DNA from: Marinomonas phaeophyticola
GTDB taxonomy: Bacteria > Pseudomonadota > Gammaproteobacteria > Pseudomonadales > Marinomonadaceae
Length of the DNA: 64,000 nt
Assembly (NCBI RefSeq): GCF_026966905.1
Contig: NZ_JAPUBN010000024.1
Location: forward strand, 124,001 to 188,000
Reading direction: 5' to 3'
A program made the position numbers and the translations under genes. Shown one piece after another: positions 44,566 to 55,434 of the stretch. Each line of letters starts with the position of its first letter. Position 1 is the first letter of the stretch. The notes beneath the pieces were generated by a model. It searched no databases, was not told the origin of the DNA, and saw only the letters and a program-made list of their open reading frames with translations.

Positions 44566-45561
44566 TTAAATATTACATGCATTATCTGACATGTAGTCAT
44601 GAACCGATACTTTTCCGCTTACAATATCAGCACGAATGGCTTCTATTTTTGCTTTCATATCCACATCCACAAGAGACGCATTGTTGTCATCAAGTGCCCA
44701 ATCAACACCGCCTTCAGCAAGACCTAGTACCGTTAAACCTGGAGCCCAGGTACCTTTTACGGCTTGATCGTAAGTGTTATAAGCCGCCAAATCAACACGC
44801 TTAACCATAGACGTTAACATAGTGCCTGGTTGTAAATGGTTTTGATTTGAATCAACGCCAATCGCAAATTTGCCTTCGTCTTTTGCTGCTTGGTATACAC
44901 CAATACCGGTACCACCCGCTGCAGCAAAGATCACATCAACGCCTTGAGAGAATTGGCTTTTCGCTAATTCTGCCCCTTTTGTTGGGTCATTAAATGCGGA
45001 AGGAGTTGAACCTGTCATATTTTCAAATACGGTAGCATCGGACGTGACGTATTTCGCACCCTGCTCATAGCCGCAAGAGAAACGACGAATTAATGGAATA
45101 TCCATTCCTCCAACGAAACCAACTTTTGCTGTTTCCGATTTCATAGCCGCTAAAGCACCAACGAGGAAAGATCCTTCGTGTTCTTTAAATACGATAGATT
45201 GAACATTAGGTAAATCAACGACCATATCAATAATAGTAAATTGTAGATCTGGGAAGTCTTTAGCAACGCGCTCAAGAGCAGACGCCATTGAGAAGCCTAC
45301 CGCCACAATTGGAGAGTGACCACGTTTTGCTAGACGGCGTAAACCTTGCTCTGTTTGAGCTTCATTTTTCGGTTCAAACTCACGAACTTGAATACCTGAG
45401 TCTTTAGTGAATTTAACAATACCGTTATAAACACCTTCGTTGAATGATTTATCAAATTTACCCGCTTGATCGTAAACTACCGCTGGCTTTACATCCGCTG
45501 CATGAGCTGAAGAAACACTGATAGCTAACGCTGTAGCTGTAACAAGAAATGCACCTTTCAT
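44566..45561 (-). CDS. BMP-family nucleoside-binding protein of ABC transporter
   Basis: A 331-residue precursor with a Sec signal peptide (about 1-21, ending SSAHA), no lipobox, so free in the periplasm. The mature protein is a BmpA/PnrA-type binding protein: KPAVVYDQAGKFDKSFNEGVYNGI, IVAVGFSMASALERVAKDFPD, VGFVGGMDIPLIRRFSCGYEQGA, VIFAAAGGTGIGVYQAAKD and GVDSNQNH. Known members bind purine and pyrimidine nucleosides. It opens the nucleoside operon, with AGAGGAATC before the start. Being soluble rather than lipidated is common in Gram-negative members. Confidence 0.93.
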   Translation of the reverse strand: MKGAFLVTATALAISVSSAHAADVKPAVVYDQAGKFDKSFNEGVYNGIVKFTKDSGIQVREFEPKNEAQTEQGLRRLAKRGHSPIVAVGFSMASALERVAKDFPDLQFTIIDMVVDLPNVQSIVFKEHEGSFLVGALAAMKSETAKVGFVGGMDIPLIRRFSCGYEQGAKYVTSDATVFENMTGSTPSAFNDPTKGAELAKSQFSQGVDVIFAAAGGTGIGVYQAAKDEGKFAIGVDSNQNHLQPGTMLTSMVKRVDLAAYNTYDQAVKGTWAPGLTVLGLAEGGVDWALDDNNASLVDVDMKAKIEAIRADIVSGKVSVHDYMSDNACNI

Positions 45562-45804
45562 TCCGATTCCTCTTTTATGTTTTTTTATTAATCATTATTC
45601 GATGGACATTAATCCTGCCCATTTAGTCAAAAATAAACGTTATCTATCCATATCGCAATCATTATCCCTTATTTTACTAAAGGAGTATTATTCGATATAC
45701 GTATGTATGCACTCTACCGTAAACGCCTTACATGACTCATTATGGTCATAAAACGTCTAATTTAAAAACGTCTTTATGTAATTTTATTAAACTCTATAGA
45801 AGGA

Positions 45805-46620
45805 TTACTTTTGACAAGCGGGACAATACACAGTACTCCGTTGCCCTAAACGAGACTCTATCAATGCTTTCTGGCAGTTCACGCAAGGTTCCCCTGCACG
45901 CCCATATACAGATAAATTCTGTTTAAAATACCCAGGTTTACCATCACCACCAACAAAATCTTTGAGCGTTGTTCCTCCTTGCTTTATTGCCGCGGATAAA
46001 ATCGTTTTTATATTATCCACTAACAGCGCTAGACGCTTCTTACTAATCCCACCGGCTGGCTTATCAGGCCGAATACCAGACATGAACAGAGCTTCATTCG
46101 CATAGATGTTACCAACACCAACGACGATTTTACTGTCCATAATAAAGGTCTTAATGGGTTTCTTTCTAGATTTCGCTTGAGCAGTTAAATAATCTACATT
46201 AAATTCATCCGTTAATGGCTCAGGCCCTAATGACCTTATTAAAGGGTGAGCAAACCAATCCTCTTCGGTCCATAAAATGGAGCCAAAACGTCGAGGATCC
46301 GTATAACGCAAACACTTTCCAGAACCTAATATAATGTCCACATGATCATGGAATAGGGCTTCTGTTTTTTGATCTACTAAATACAAACTACCAGACATGC
46401 CTAAATGCACTATCATGGTGCCAACATCCGTATGTATAGCAATGTATTTGCCTCGTCGAGTGACGGATCGAATTACTTGTTGTGCCAACCTTGTAGGTAA
46501 TTCTGGCGTCACCGGCCACCTTAACATCGGCTGACGTATAACAACCCTATCTACTATAACATCCACTAGATAGGGCTCTATACCTTTTCGGGTAGTTTCA
46601 ACTTCGGGTAATTCCGGCAT
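45805..46620 (-). CDS. mutM: Formamidopyrimidine-DNA glycosylase
   Basis: MutM (Fpg) excises 8-oxoguanine and formamidopyrimidines and cuts the abasic site. The 271-residue enzyme has the catalytic N-terminal proline and glutamate (MPELPEVETTRKG), Lys near residue 57 in LGMSGSLY-linked strands, the helix-two-turn-helix with VGVGNIYANEALF, and a C-terminal zinc finger with cysteines in PCVNC and YCPAC. It follows the ribosomal genes rpmB-rpmG on the same strand, across a strong terminator, the same neighbourhood as in many gammaproteobacteria. Confidence 0.97.
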   Translation of the reverse strand: MPELPEVETTRKGIEPYLVDVIVDRVVIRQPMLRWPVTPELPTRLAQQVIRSVTRRGKYIAIHTDVGTMIVHLGMSGSLYLVDQKTEALFHDHVDIILGSGKCLRYTDPRRFGSILWTEEDWFAHPLIRSLGPEPLTDEFNVDYLTAQAKSRKKPIKTFIMDSKIVVGVGNIYANEALFMSGIRPDKPAGGISKKRLALLVDNIKTILSAAIKQGGTTLKDFVGGDGKPGYFKQNLSVYGRAGEPCVNCQKALIESRLGQRSTVYCPACQK

Positions 46621-46690
46621 AATTCATTCGCCCCTAAGTAATTTAAATGCATAATAAATGCCAAGTACATACATTGGCTAAATGTTATAT

Positions 46691-46736
46691 TTTATGTATA
46701 AAAAAACCGGCTCGCGCCGGTTTTTTTATACATAAA
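46691..46736. terminator. Long symmetrical terminator between rpmG and mutM
   Basis: A 21-bp perfect stem (46691-46711 with 46716-46736) with a TCGC loop; the core is ACCGGC/GCCGGT, flanked by seven A and seven T. It lies eight bases past the rpmG stop and should work from either direction. Confidence 0.93.
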
Positions 46737-46743
46737 AGCAAAA

Positions 46744-46914
46744 TTATTTAATTTTAGCTTCTTTGTACATTACATGCTTACGAACAACAGGGTCGTATTT
46801 TTTAAACTCCAACTTGTCAGGAGTATTACGCTTGTTTTTATCCGTAGTGTAAAAATGACCGGTACCAGCAGATGATACCATGCGAATTAAATCGCGAGCG
46901 CCTTTAGATGCCAT
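46744..46914 (-). CDS. rpmG: 50S ribosomal protein L33
   Basis: A 56-residue basic protein beginning [20 protein letters not shown] and ending [10 protein letters not shown], a clear L33. It has no cysteine pairs, so it is the zinc-free form. Ribosome site AAGGAGCTGAACC precedes the ATG. It lies 11 bases after rpmB, the usual pairing, and ends at the long terminator. Confidence 0.97.
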   Translation of the reverse strand: MASKGARDLIRMVSSAGTGHFYTTDKNKRNTPDKLEFKKYDPVVRKHVMYKEAKIK

Positions 46915-46925
46915 GGTTCAGCTCC

Positions 46926-47162
46926 TTATACTTTTTCGCCATTGGCACGAATATCAGCAAGAACTGATTCGATGCCTTTTTTATCGATGATACGCATACC
47001 TTTAGAAGACACACGAAGACGTACAAAGCGATTTTCGCCTTCTACCCAAAAACGGTGCCAATGAAGGTTAGGAAGAAAACGGCGTTTAGTACGACGTTTA
47101 GAGTGGGAAACGTTATTACCTGTAACAGGACGCTTACCCGTAACTTGACATACGCGAGACAT
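46926..47162 (-). CDS. rpmB: 50S ribosomal protein L28
   Basis: A 78-residue basic protein of the large subunit, starting [20 protein letters not shown] and continuing through [14 protein letters not shown], the L28 signature. It has only one cysteine and is thus the zinc-free form. It is followed by rpmG in the same transcript; the 181-base gap toward radC should contain its promoter. Confidence 0.98.
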   Translation of the reverse strand: MSRVCQVTGKRPVTGNNVSHSKRRTKRRFLPNLHWHRFWVEGENRFVRLRVSSKGMRIIDKKGIESVLADIRANGEKV

Positions 47163-47343
47163 AATAAAACCTTTCTAATGCTATCCAGAAAATTTTTGGA
47201 AGTGTTCTGCACTTCCTCAGGCGGAGCGTGGTCTTTGATCACCACTAAAATCCCATACCGAGGAATAGCGGCGCATATTCTCCCACAAGCACTATTGACT
47301 ATCAAGAATTTGTGAAAAAAATAACCAACTTTCAACAATACAG

Positions 47344-48018
47344 CTAAATTTGGCCTCGTTCTGCCAGAGAAATAGGGGATCCATCCCCAATTACAAAATG
47401 ATCTAGCAGTCTCACATCCACTAATTCTAAGGCCTTTTTGATTCGACTTGTTATTTGTATGTCAGCTTGACTTGGTTCAGCAACACCAGAAGGATGATTG
47501 TGTGCGAGAATGCAAGCAGCGGCATTTGCTTTCAACGCCGCCTTAACAATCTCTCTTGGATAAATTGCAGCCGCGTCAATCGTGCCGTAAAACAATTCTT
47601 TATATTGAATTAGCCGATGCTGACTGTCTAAAAATAAAACCGCAAACACTTCCCGTGGAGACATCTGTAAATGAGTTTTTAAATACGTTTTCACTAACTC
47701 AGCGCTAGTAAAAACATCTTCTCTTATAAGCTGCTCATTTAAATGCCTTTTTGTCATTTCTTGAACAGCTTGCAATTGAACAAATTTGGCTTCTCCAAAG
47801 CCGATACAAGCACAAAACTCTTCTTTAGAAGCCGACATCAATGATCTTAGCCCACCAAAATGTTGAATGGCTTGTCGAGCCAACTCCACGGCACTGACAC
47901 CTTTTATACCAACTCGAAGAAATATAGCTAATAACTCTGCGTCACTTAACGACTCAGCCCCTTTGGACATCAGCTTTTCTCTGGGCCTTTCCTGTTCAGG
48001 CCAATGCTTGATACTCAT
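47344..48018 (-). CDS. radC: RadC family protein (JAB domain)
   Basis: A 224-residue protein with an N-terminal helix-hairpin-helix region ([17 protein letters not shown]) and a C-terminal JAB/MPN metalloprotease-like domain with the HxHx7D pattern in [19 protein letters not shown]. Despite the historical name, its function is not settled and a role in DNA repair is not supported for E. coli. It is divergent from coaBC and upstream of rpmB, as in E. coli. Confidence 0.95.
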   Translation of the reverse strand: MSIKHWPEQERPREKLMSKGAESLSDAELLAIFLRVGIKGVSAVELARQAIQHFGGLRSLMSASKEEFCACIGFGEAKFVQLQAVQEMTKRHLNEQLIREDVFTSAELVKTYLKTHLQMSPREVFAVLFLDSQHRLIQYKELFYGTIDAAAIYPREIVKAALKANAAACILAHNHPSGVAEPSQADIQITSRIKKALELVDVRLLDHFVIGDGSPISLAERGQI

Positions 48019-48139
48019 GATCTACTCCTTGATCCATGATATTCTTTTACTTACGAACCTATTCACAAATATAGGGTCATATATCGAATCATTAAAGTAC
48101 ACAATAAACCATTAAAGAATTATTTAAGAAGCCTTTTTT

Positions 48140-49369
48140 ATGACATTACTTAACGAAAAAAAGATTTTACTGGGCATTACAGGTGGTATTGCGGCTTATA
48201 AAAGCATTGAATTGGTTCGATTATTAAAAAAATCAGGTGCTCAGGTTCAAGTTGTTCTGACAAAAGGAGCACTAGCATTTGTGACGCCTATGACACTTCA
48301 AGCCGTGTCTGGCCTACCCGTAAGAACAAGCTTGCTAGACCCTGAAGCCGAGGCTGGAATGGGTCATATTGAATTAGCAAAATGGGCTGATCTTATATTA
48401 ATTGCACCAGCTTCCGCTGACTTTATGGCTCGGCAAGCGGCAGGAATGGCCGATGACTTATTAACGACCCTTTGCTTAGCAACTGAATCCCCCGTCATAA
48501 TCGCTCCGGCAATGAATCAAGCTATGTGGAAGCACCCTGCAACACAGCATAATTTATCCACGCTCATTGAAAGAAATATTACGACAGTAGGTCCCGACTC
48601 AGGCGCTCAAGCTTGTGGTGATATTGGTTATGGCCGTATGTCAGAACCCAATGCTATTTTCAATCAGGTCGTCAATTTTTTCAGTAAACCAACCTCCGCG
48701 CCTAGTGAAAATACACCGCTTCAAGGTCAACACTGGATGATCACAGCAGGACCCACTATGGAAGCAATTGACCCTGTGCGCTTCATTAGTAACCACAGTT
48801 CAGGCAAAATGGGTTATGCCCTAGCTAATGCGGCGGCAAAACTTGGCGCGAAAGTCACATTAATCAGTGGTCCGGTGCCCTTAGAAGCGCCTAAGAATAT
48901 TACTACCGTTAAAATTCTTTCAGCATTAGATATGCTTGCTGCTTGTCGTCAAATTAGCCATGAAAACCAAGTGGATGTTTTTATCGGCGCGGCCGCTGTG
49001 GCCGACTTTCGAATTCAAGATATCGCCACCCAAAAAATGAAAAAACAAAGCAATACCGATGAAATGCAACTAAACCTAATAAAAAACCCTGACATCATAG
49101 CCACTGTTGTTGCTGAATCTATGGCAAAATTCGTTGTTGGTTTCGCGGCCGAAACGCAAAATGTCATTGCTTACGCACAAGATAAGCTCGCTAAAAAAGG
49201 CTTAGATCTAATTGTAGCCAATGATGTATCGAGAAAAGACATTGGTTTCAATCAAGATCAAAATGAAGTTACTGTGGTAGGCAAAAACACAACATGGTCG
49301 CCAGAGAAAGCCGATAAAACCGAATTGGCCTCTCTTTTAGTGCAATTTATTAGACAACAAAACCAATAA
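48140..49369 (+). CDS. coaBC: Bifunctional phosphopantothenoylcysteine decarboxylase/synthetase
   Basis: CoaBC makes 4'-phosphopantetheine in two steps of coenzyme A synthesis. The 409-residue enzyme has an N-terminal flavoprotein decarboxylase ([18 protein letters not shown], active histidine in [26 protein letters not shown], and the active-site-lid cysteine in [13 protein letters not shown]) and a C-terminal CTP-dependent synthetase ([25 protein letters not shown], with KNPDIIATV). All key residues are present. It is followed by dut after 34 bases, the common gene pair. Confidence 0.96.
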   Translation: MTLLNEKKILLGITGGIAAYKSIELVRLLKKSGAQVQVVLTKGALAFVTPMTLQAVSGLPVRTSLLDPEAEAGMGHIELAKWADLILIAPASADFMARQAAGMADDLLTTLCLATESPVIIAPAMNQAMWKHPATQHNLSTLIERNITTVGPDSGAQACGDIGYGRMSEPNAIFNQVVNFFSKPTSAPSENTPLQGQHWMITAGPTMEAIDPVRFISNHSSGKMGYALANAAAKLGAKVTLISGPVPLEAPKNITTVKILSALDMLAACRQISHENQVDVFIGAAAVADFRIQDIATQKMKKQSNTDEMQLNLIKNPDIIATVVAESMAKFVVGFAAETQNVIAYAQDKLAKKGLDLIVANDVSRKDIGFNQDQNEVTVVGKNTTWSPEKADKTELASLLVQFIRQQNQ

Positions 49370-49403
49370 TTTTTCACACCTAACCTTTGGAATAACAAAC
49401 ACG

Positions 49404-49862
49404 ATGAAACAAGCCGTTCAATTAAAAATATTAAACGATAAAATAGGCAACAGCATCCCTTTACCAAGCTACGCCACTGAAGGCTCTGCAGGTCTTGATC
49501 TAAGAGCTTGCCTAGATGAAGCCATGACACTTGAGCCAGGCCAAACACAGTTAATTCCAACGGGGTTAGCCATCTATATTGAAGATCAAAATTTAGCGGC
49601 CACTATTCTACCTCGATCAGGACTTGGCCATAAACATGGTATCGTTTTAGGTAATCTTGTCGGGCTAATTGACTCAGATTATCAAGGAGAATTGATGGTG
49701 TCATGTTGGAATAGAGGTAAAGACACTTTTACAATCGAGCCGGGTGAGCGAATCGCACAATTAGTATTACTTCCCGTTGTGCAAGCTGACTTCACCTTAG
49801 TTGAGTCTTTTGAAGCAACGGACCGCGGTGAAGGTGGTTTTGGCCATACAGGAACAAAATAA
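49404..49862 (+). CDS. dut: Deoxyuridine 5'-triphosphate nucleotidohydrolase
   Basis: Trimeric dUTPase that keeps uracil out of DNA and supplies dUMP. The 152 residues carry all five motifs: [38 protein letters not shown] and the C-terminal [10 protein letters not shown] loop. It lies downstream of coaBC and ends at a strong hairpin terminator. Weak TGGAATAAC stands before the start. Confidence 0.97.
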   Translation: MKQAVQLKILNDKIGNSIPLPSYATEGSAGLDLRACLDEAMTLEPGQTQLIPTGLAIYIEDQNLAATILPRSGLGHKHGIVLGNLVGLIDSDYQGELMVSCWNRGKDTFTIEPGERIAQLVLLPVVQADFTLVESFEATDRGEGGFGHTGTK

Positions 49863-49879
49863 TTCCCCTTCCAGGCCCT

Positions 49880-49914
49880 CTGGGTAAGTGACGTCACAAC
49901 TTACCCAGTTTTTA
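49880..49914 (+). terminator. Rho-independent terminator after dut
   Basis: CTGGGTAAGT (49880-49889) pairs with ACTTACCCAG (49899-49908), followed by TTTTTATTT. The rest of 49915-50119 has no gene and should hold the argB promoter; no clear arginine-repressor box was seen. Confidence 0.92.
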
Positions 49915-50116
49915 TTTAATAGGTGCCCATCGAGAGCGGCTAACAACAAAACACAAATAACTCTCATTTTTTTATAGTGTATACCTTGATATCACGCTAT
50001 TATTTCTCTCATTAGTACTTACTTACATACAGCGCACAACTTAATGTCACTGTATCGCCTTATTAGGTACGATATAATATCAATTCTATACCATTTTGTG
50101 CTTTAAGGAGCTTTAA

Positions 50117-51025
<909 letters not shown>

Positions 51026-51102
51026 AACACTGTAGGTATTTTTCTAAAGTTTATAAGCAATGAATGCAAACTAAATCATGTACATGTTAGAACGAGAATA
51101 TA

Positions 51103-51696
51103 ATGACGACGAAAAAAATTGATCGACGGACCCAGATTTTACAGTCTTTAGCCCAAATGCTGGAAAGCAGCCCAGGCGCTCGTATAACGACAGCCGCACT
51201 TGCCAAACAAGTGGGTGTTTCAGAAGCGGCTTTGTATCGTCATTTTCCAAGTAAAGCAAAAATGTTTGAAGGTTTAATAGAGTTCATTGAAGAAACTATT
51301 TTCTCTCGCATAAATCTCATTCTACACGAAGAAAGCCAAGTTAATGCACGGCTACACATGATCTTATCCTTGGTCTTAGGGTTTGCAGAACAAAACCCTG
51401 GTATGTGTCGTTTACTTACCGGTGACGTCCTTGCTGGAGAAACTGAGCGCTTACGAACACGTATTTGTCAGCTATTTGATCGCATAGAGACTCAACTAAA
51501 GCAAGTTATCCGCGAAGCGGACTTAAAAGAAGGCTTAAAAGCAACAGCTGGTGTCGCAGCCAATGCCGAGCTATTAATTGCCATTATTGAAGGCAAAGTT
51601 CGACAATACGTACGCAGCGAATTTAAAAATAAACCAACAACAATGTGGGCAGAACAGTGGAATGCCATCGTGAAAAATTTGATGGTGAGTCGATAG
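51103..51696 (+). CDS. slmA: Nucleoid occlusion factor SlmA
   Basis: A TetR-fold DNA-binding protein that blocks FtsZ ring assembly over the nucleoid. The 197 residues include [20 protein letters not shown], the helix-turn-helix [23 protein letters not shown] and [20 protein letters not shown], all distinctive of SlmA (Ttk). It lies between argB and the convergent pyrE gene, the expected position in gammaproteobacteria. Its own binding sites on the chromosome were not searched for. Confidence 0.95.
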   Translation: MTTKKIDRRTQILQSLAQMLESSPGARITTAALAKQVGVSEAALYRHFPSKAKMFEGLIEFIEETIFSRINLILHEESQVNARLHMILSLVLGFAEQNPGMCRLLTGDVLAGETERLRTRICQLFDRIETQLKQVIREADLKEGLKATAGVAANAELLIAIIEGKVRQYVRSEFKNKPTTMWAEQWNAIVKNLMVSR

Positions 51697-51765
51697 TTAT
51701 TATTAACGTAACACGATAAAATATAGGTAGAGATCAAGTTTCAATCTCTACCTAATAATAGAATT

Positions 51766-52413
51766 TTAGATACCGTACTTAGCACGGTATGCTTTGATTG
51801 ATGATAGATATTGCGAAAATTCAGGTGATTTTTGCTCTTCGAGATAGACCATAATGTCATTTAAAGAGACTATACTGATTACTGGTATAGAAAAATCTCT
51901 TTCAACTTCTTGAATTGCAGACAAATCGCCCTTACCTTTTTCTTGTCTATCAAGTGCAATTAATACACCAGCAGGTTTTGCATTAGCATCTTGAATGATA
52001 GCCATAACCTCACGAATAGCGGTACCGGCGGTGATCACATCATCAATGATCATAACATTCCCGGCCAGTGGGGCTCCGACTAATGACCCACCTTCACCGT
52101 GGGCTTTAGCTTCTTTACGATTAAAAACGTAAGGAGTATCGCAATCATGATGATCATAAAGCGCTACTGCGGTAGTGGTAGCTAAAGGTATGCCTTTGTA
52201 TGCAGGACCAAAAAGTACGTCGAAAGACACTGACGCATTCATAAGTGCTGCCGCATAGAAACGACCAAGCTTAGCAAGAGCTTGACCAGAATTAAATAAG
52301 CCTGCATTAAAGAAATACGGGCTTGTACGACCAGATTTGAGTGTAAACTCACCAAATCTTAGAACATTTTGTGAAATCGCGAATTCAATGAATTCTTTTT
52401 GGTAAGGTTGCAT
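51766..52413 (-). CDS. pyrE: Orotate phosphoribosyltransferase
   Basis: PyrE adds phosphoribosyl to orotate to give OMP in pyrimidine synthesis. The 215-residue enzyme has [14 protein letters not shown], the flexible catalytic loop with [10 protein letters not shown], and the PRPP motif [16 protein letters not shown]. The frame extends to a TTG at 52419, but the ATG at 52413 follows GGAGTTGGTT at good spacing and is preferred. It is divergent from crc with 115 bases between starts, the arrangement known from Pseudomonas. Confidence 0.97.
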   Translation of the reverse strand: MQPYQKEFIEFAISQNVLRFGEFTLKSGRTSPYFFNAGLFNSGQALAKLGRFYAAALMNASVSFDVLFGPAYKGIPLATTTAVALYDHHDCDTPYVFNRKEAKAHGEGGSLVGAPLAGNVMIIDDVITAGTAIREVMAIIQDANAKPAGVLIALDRQEKGKGDLSAIQEVERDFSIPVISIVSLNDIMVYLEEQKSPEFSQYLSSIKAYRAKYGI

Positions 52414-52528
52414 AACCAACTCCAGAAAGATAAAAATGTAAAAAACAACACGCTTTAACTCGTGTTATCCATGCCAAAAGTTTATGGTTGGTAATATAAC
52501 ACACGGCTTCGAATTATAGGGACCAGAA

Positions 52529-53305
52529 ATGAAGGTCATTAGCCTTAATGTAAATGGTATAAAACAAGCGGCCGAACGTGGCTTTTTTGATTGGATGGTT
52601 CGACAGAATCCTGATGTTGTCTGCTTGCAAGATATTCAAGTAGATGAACGCAGTTTAAACGACAGCGTATTTTTCCCTCCAGGGTTTAATACCTATTTTT
52701 TTGACTCTATGGAAGACCCAAACACGGCTGGTGTAGCTATCTACTGTAAAGGCATGCCAAAAGCCATTATGACAGGTATGGGGTTTCCTGAGTGTGATTT
52801 TGAAGGTCGATATATTCAAGCGGATTTTGAAAACGTCAGTATTGGATCATTTTTAACACCTCATGGCTCCAACCATGAAACCACCCTACAAGAGCATAAA
52901 TACCGATTTATGGAAGGGCTAAAGAACCATCTAATTAAAACTCGACGAAAGCGCAGGGAGTTTATTTTTTGCGGGACAGCCAATGTCGCTCGCTCACCAA
53001 TCGATGTAAGTAGCTGGTTTGTCAATCAACGAAATTCAGGTTTTTTACCAGAAGAAAGAAAATGGATTAATGAAATTTTCAATGAGTTAGAGTACATAGA
53101 CGCATTTCGACAGGTGAATAAGCAAGATAAGCAGTATACTTGGTGGCCAGACTATGAAAGGGCGTGGAAGCTCGATGAAGGTGGTCGTTTAGACTATCAA
53201 ATCACAACCCCTAAGTTAAAGCATTTAATCCAAGGAGGCAGCGTTTATAAAGGACAACGTTTTGCTGATCATGCACCTTTAATAATGGAATACAATATAG
53301 ACTGA
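52529..53305 (+). CDS. crc: Catabolite repression control protein Crc
   Basis: Crc acts with Hfq to repress translation of mRNAs for less favoured carbon sources in pseudomonads. The 258-residue protein has the exonuclease III fold but is catalytically altered: the ExoIII Glu34 position is Asp35 in CLQDIQ and the GDxN motif reads GTAN (149-152), while DHAP is kept. The sequence runs close to Pseudomonas Crc (NGIKQAAERG, FEGRYIQADF, TRRKRREFIFCG, FLPEERKWI). Position beside pyrE also supports this. A degenerate ExoIII paralogue with other function is the alternative. Confidence 0.88.
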   Translation: MKVISLNVNGIKQAAERGFFDWMVRQNPDVVCLQDIQVDERSLNDSVFFPPGFNTYFFDSMEDPNTAGVAIYCKGMPKAIMTGMGFPECDFEGRYIQADFENVSIGSFLTPHGSNHETTLQEHKYRFMEGLKNHLIKTRRKRREFIFCGTANVARSPIDVSSWFVNQRNSGFLPEERKWINEIFNELEYIDAFRQVNKQDKQYTWWPDYERAWKLDEGGRLDYQITTPKLKHLIQGGSVYKGQRFADHAPLIMEYNID

Positions 53306-53342
53306 TTGTTGTTTCTAGGTTTTGTGATTAGAGCACCATACT

Positions 53343-53380
53343 AAAATACCCCATTGGTTTTTGCCAACTGGGGTATTTTT
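53343..53380. terminator. Bidirectional terminator between crc and the mutarotase gene
   Basis: AAATACCCCA (53344-53353) pairs with TGGGGTATTT (53369-53378), extended inside by TTGG/CCAA. A and T runs on the two sides allow function for both converging genes. Confidence 0.9.
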
Positions 53381-53408
53381 ATACGATTAATAACCGGATA
53401 TAGAGATA

Positions 53409-54317
53409 CTACTTTAAGCGCTCGCTTTTTATCTTCATTTTGAAGTGGTAAATTTCTCTTGGACCAACAGTGTGAGCGTTCTCTAACGCATTAGCGCTCT
53501 CAACACAGACGAAAGATTGATAATCCTCATCATTCATATCGTTACGCTCTTTTGCAAGCTCTTCACCTGGATTCCACACCACTACACAAGCCGTCCCTTC
53601 CGTTTCAATTGAGATTCGGCGCCCCAACACAGGATCTTCTAAGTAAGTCATTGGCTCAGCGTCTAAATAAACTCGATCTAAATACACACAAGGAGAGATT
53701 GTTCCCGTTTGCCGATGGCGCCCTCCAGCAAACTTGTCTTCATATTCCGTTTTATCTAATCCTTTAATAACAGCCAAAGCGCTATCGCCAACACGGAAAT
53801 AAGTATGTAACGCTTCTGACACCTGAATGGGCTCATTCGACAAGTTAGCCGCTGAAAATTTAACTTGAAAACCATCACCAAGACGAAATACTTGTTTTAG
53901 CTCAAACGCTTGTGGCCACATATCTTCAATCAGAGGGTGTTTTTCAGATTCAAGTTTGATAACCACTTTAATATCGCCATTTTTAAAACGCCCCACTTCT
54001 TCTAATTCCCAACGAAAATAGCGAGCAAGACCATGAGCAGGTAAATCAGGTTGCTGTACATTTGCGCCAAACCAAGGCCAGCAGACAGGAACACCAAAAT
54101 GTTTACGACTAAAGCGAGTATCAGAACCATCATGAGACGATTGAAACAATATATCAGGCTCACCATTTGGCATAAAACTACTTAAATGGCCACCCCATAA
54201 AGCAATTCGAGCCGAAAAGCCCGGTTGCTCAATTAAAATCTCATCGCACCCCTTAAAACTAGACGCTCTAATTTCCCCACCAATCGCTTCCAACTCGTTG
54301 ATCAGCTGGTGATCCAT
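53409..54317 (-). CDS. D-hexose-6-phosphate mutarotase family protein (YeaD-like)
   Basis: An aldose-epimerase-fold enzyme predicted to equilibrate alpha and beta forms of hexose 6-phosphates. The 302 residues resemble YeaD: ARIALWGGHLSSFMP, FGVPVCWPWFGA, PAHGLARYFRWEL with the catalytic histidine, SEALHTYFRVGD with the second histidine, GLDKTEYED and the late glutamate in VCVESANA. It converges with crc and appears to be transcribed alone. It is cytoplasmic with no signal peptide. Confidence 0.92.
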   Translation of the reverse strand: MDHQLINELEAIGGEIRASSFKGCDEILIEQPGFSARIALWGGHLSSFMPNGEPDILFQSSHDGSDTRFSRKHFGVPVCWPWFGANVQQPDLPAHGLARYFRWELEEVGRFKNGDIKVVIKLESEKHPLIEDMWPQAFELKQVFRLGDGFQVKFSAANLSNEPIQVSEALHTYFRVGDSALAVIKGLDKTEYEDKFAGGRHRQTGTISPCVYLDRVYLDAEPMTYLEDPVLGRRISIETEGTACVVVWNPGEELAKERNDMNDEDYQSFVCVESANALENAHTVGPREIYHFKMKIKSERLK

Positions 54318-54474
54318 CTCATGCTCCTAACCAAAAATGTTATGACATATTAGACGGATACAAGATAAATTCAATACTTCCTAGAAATAAGGACAGAATC
54401 AACTGTCCACTATTGAGAATAGAAACGATACAGATCCATTGTAAACTAGATTTCTAACAAAGCACGGCTGCATA

Positions 54475-55434
54475 TTATTTATAAACTAACGTTTGATTAC
54501 GACCCTTTTCTTTCGCTTGATACAAAGCATCATCCGCTTTACTCAACCAGGTATCTACTGACAAATCCTTCTCATTCAACTGAGAAATCCCTAAACTGAT
54601 CGTGATTTTGATATCTCCTTTAGGAGATTTGACAACCAAATTTTGAATTTTTTCTCTTATCTTTTCACAATAAATTAACGCACTTTCTTCATCGCAATTT
54701 GGCAATAAAATTGCAAATTCTTCACCACCAAAACGACCAACAAAATCCCCCTTTCGAGAACTACTTGATAAAATAGAGGACACCTCTTTCAATACGAGAT
54801 CCCCCGTTTGATGACCATATCGATCATTGATTTTTTTAAAGAGATCAAGGTCTGCCATCACTAATGAATGCGCTGAAGTGGGTGCTCGTTTATAGCTTTC
54901 AAACACCATTTCTAGCGCTTTATCTAAGCTATTACGATTTTTCAATCCAGTTAAATCATCGGTAGTGCTCATTATATGAAGCTTTCGATTCGCCGCCGAT
55001 AGAGCCGCTTTATTCGTGGCAACATCTGTAACATCATAAATGACTAAACAGACATATTTAATAGATCCATCGATATGACTCAGAGGTCTAATAGTCACAT
55101 TTTGGAACATTTTTTCAGCTATTCCAGTAATTGGTCGATAGCTTTTGAAAGAAAACAAAAACGGTCGCTGTTCCCAAGAAATAAAGATAGGAGTTCTCAA
55201 GGCAACGACGTGATCTAATTTCTTCTGTAGCCATTCTGCATTTAAATCAGGAAAAACACTAAATAATGAAGTATTTTTAGCTGTTATAGAACTCATACCA
55301 CTGTGGTTTTCCATAAAACTGTTCCACAATTGAATCTCATAATTGGTGTCTAAAACCACCAACCCGACATCAATATTATGTAACATGTCAAAAAGCCAAT
55401 GAAGCTCAAACAACTCATTCGAAGTGTCAGACAT
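54475..55434 (-). CDS. PAS-GGDEF diguanylate cyclase
   Basis: A 319-residue soluble protein with an N-terminal PAS domain (about 8-130, GLVVLDTNYEIQLWNSFMENHSG) and a GGDEF domain (about 155-315). The signature reads RFGGEEFAILL, which is catalytically competent, and RKGD five residues earlier forms an RxxD inhibitory site. Its ATG overlaps the stop of the REC-CheC gene (TAATG), so the two are produced together; the receiver protein may regulate the cyclase or share a signal. Confidence 0.9.
   Translation of the reverse strand: MSDTSNELFELHWLFDMLHNIDVGLVVLDTNYEIQLWNSFMENHSGMSSITAKNTSLFSVFPDLNAEWLQKKLDHVVALRTPIFISWEQRPFLFSFKSYRPITGIAEKMFQNVTIRPLSHIDGSIKYVCLVIYDVTDVATNKAALSAANRKLHIMSTTDDLTGLKNRNSLDKALEMVFESYKRAPTSAHSLVMADLDLFKKINDRYGHQTGDLVLKEVSSILSSSSRKGDFVGRFGGEEFAILLPNCDEESALIYCEKIREKIQNLVVKSPKGDIKITISLGISQLNEKDLSVDTWLSKADDALYQAKEKGRNQTLVYK

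Noticed and set aside
45562..45804. Possible purine riboswitch upstream of the nucleoside-binding protein gene
   Set aside because: No match to the conserved core (such as GTNTCTACC) was found on the transcribed strand.
47042..47338. 98-residue frame overlapping rpmB
   Set aside because: It is out of frame with rpmB, overlaps it, and has no recognisable content.
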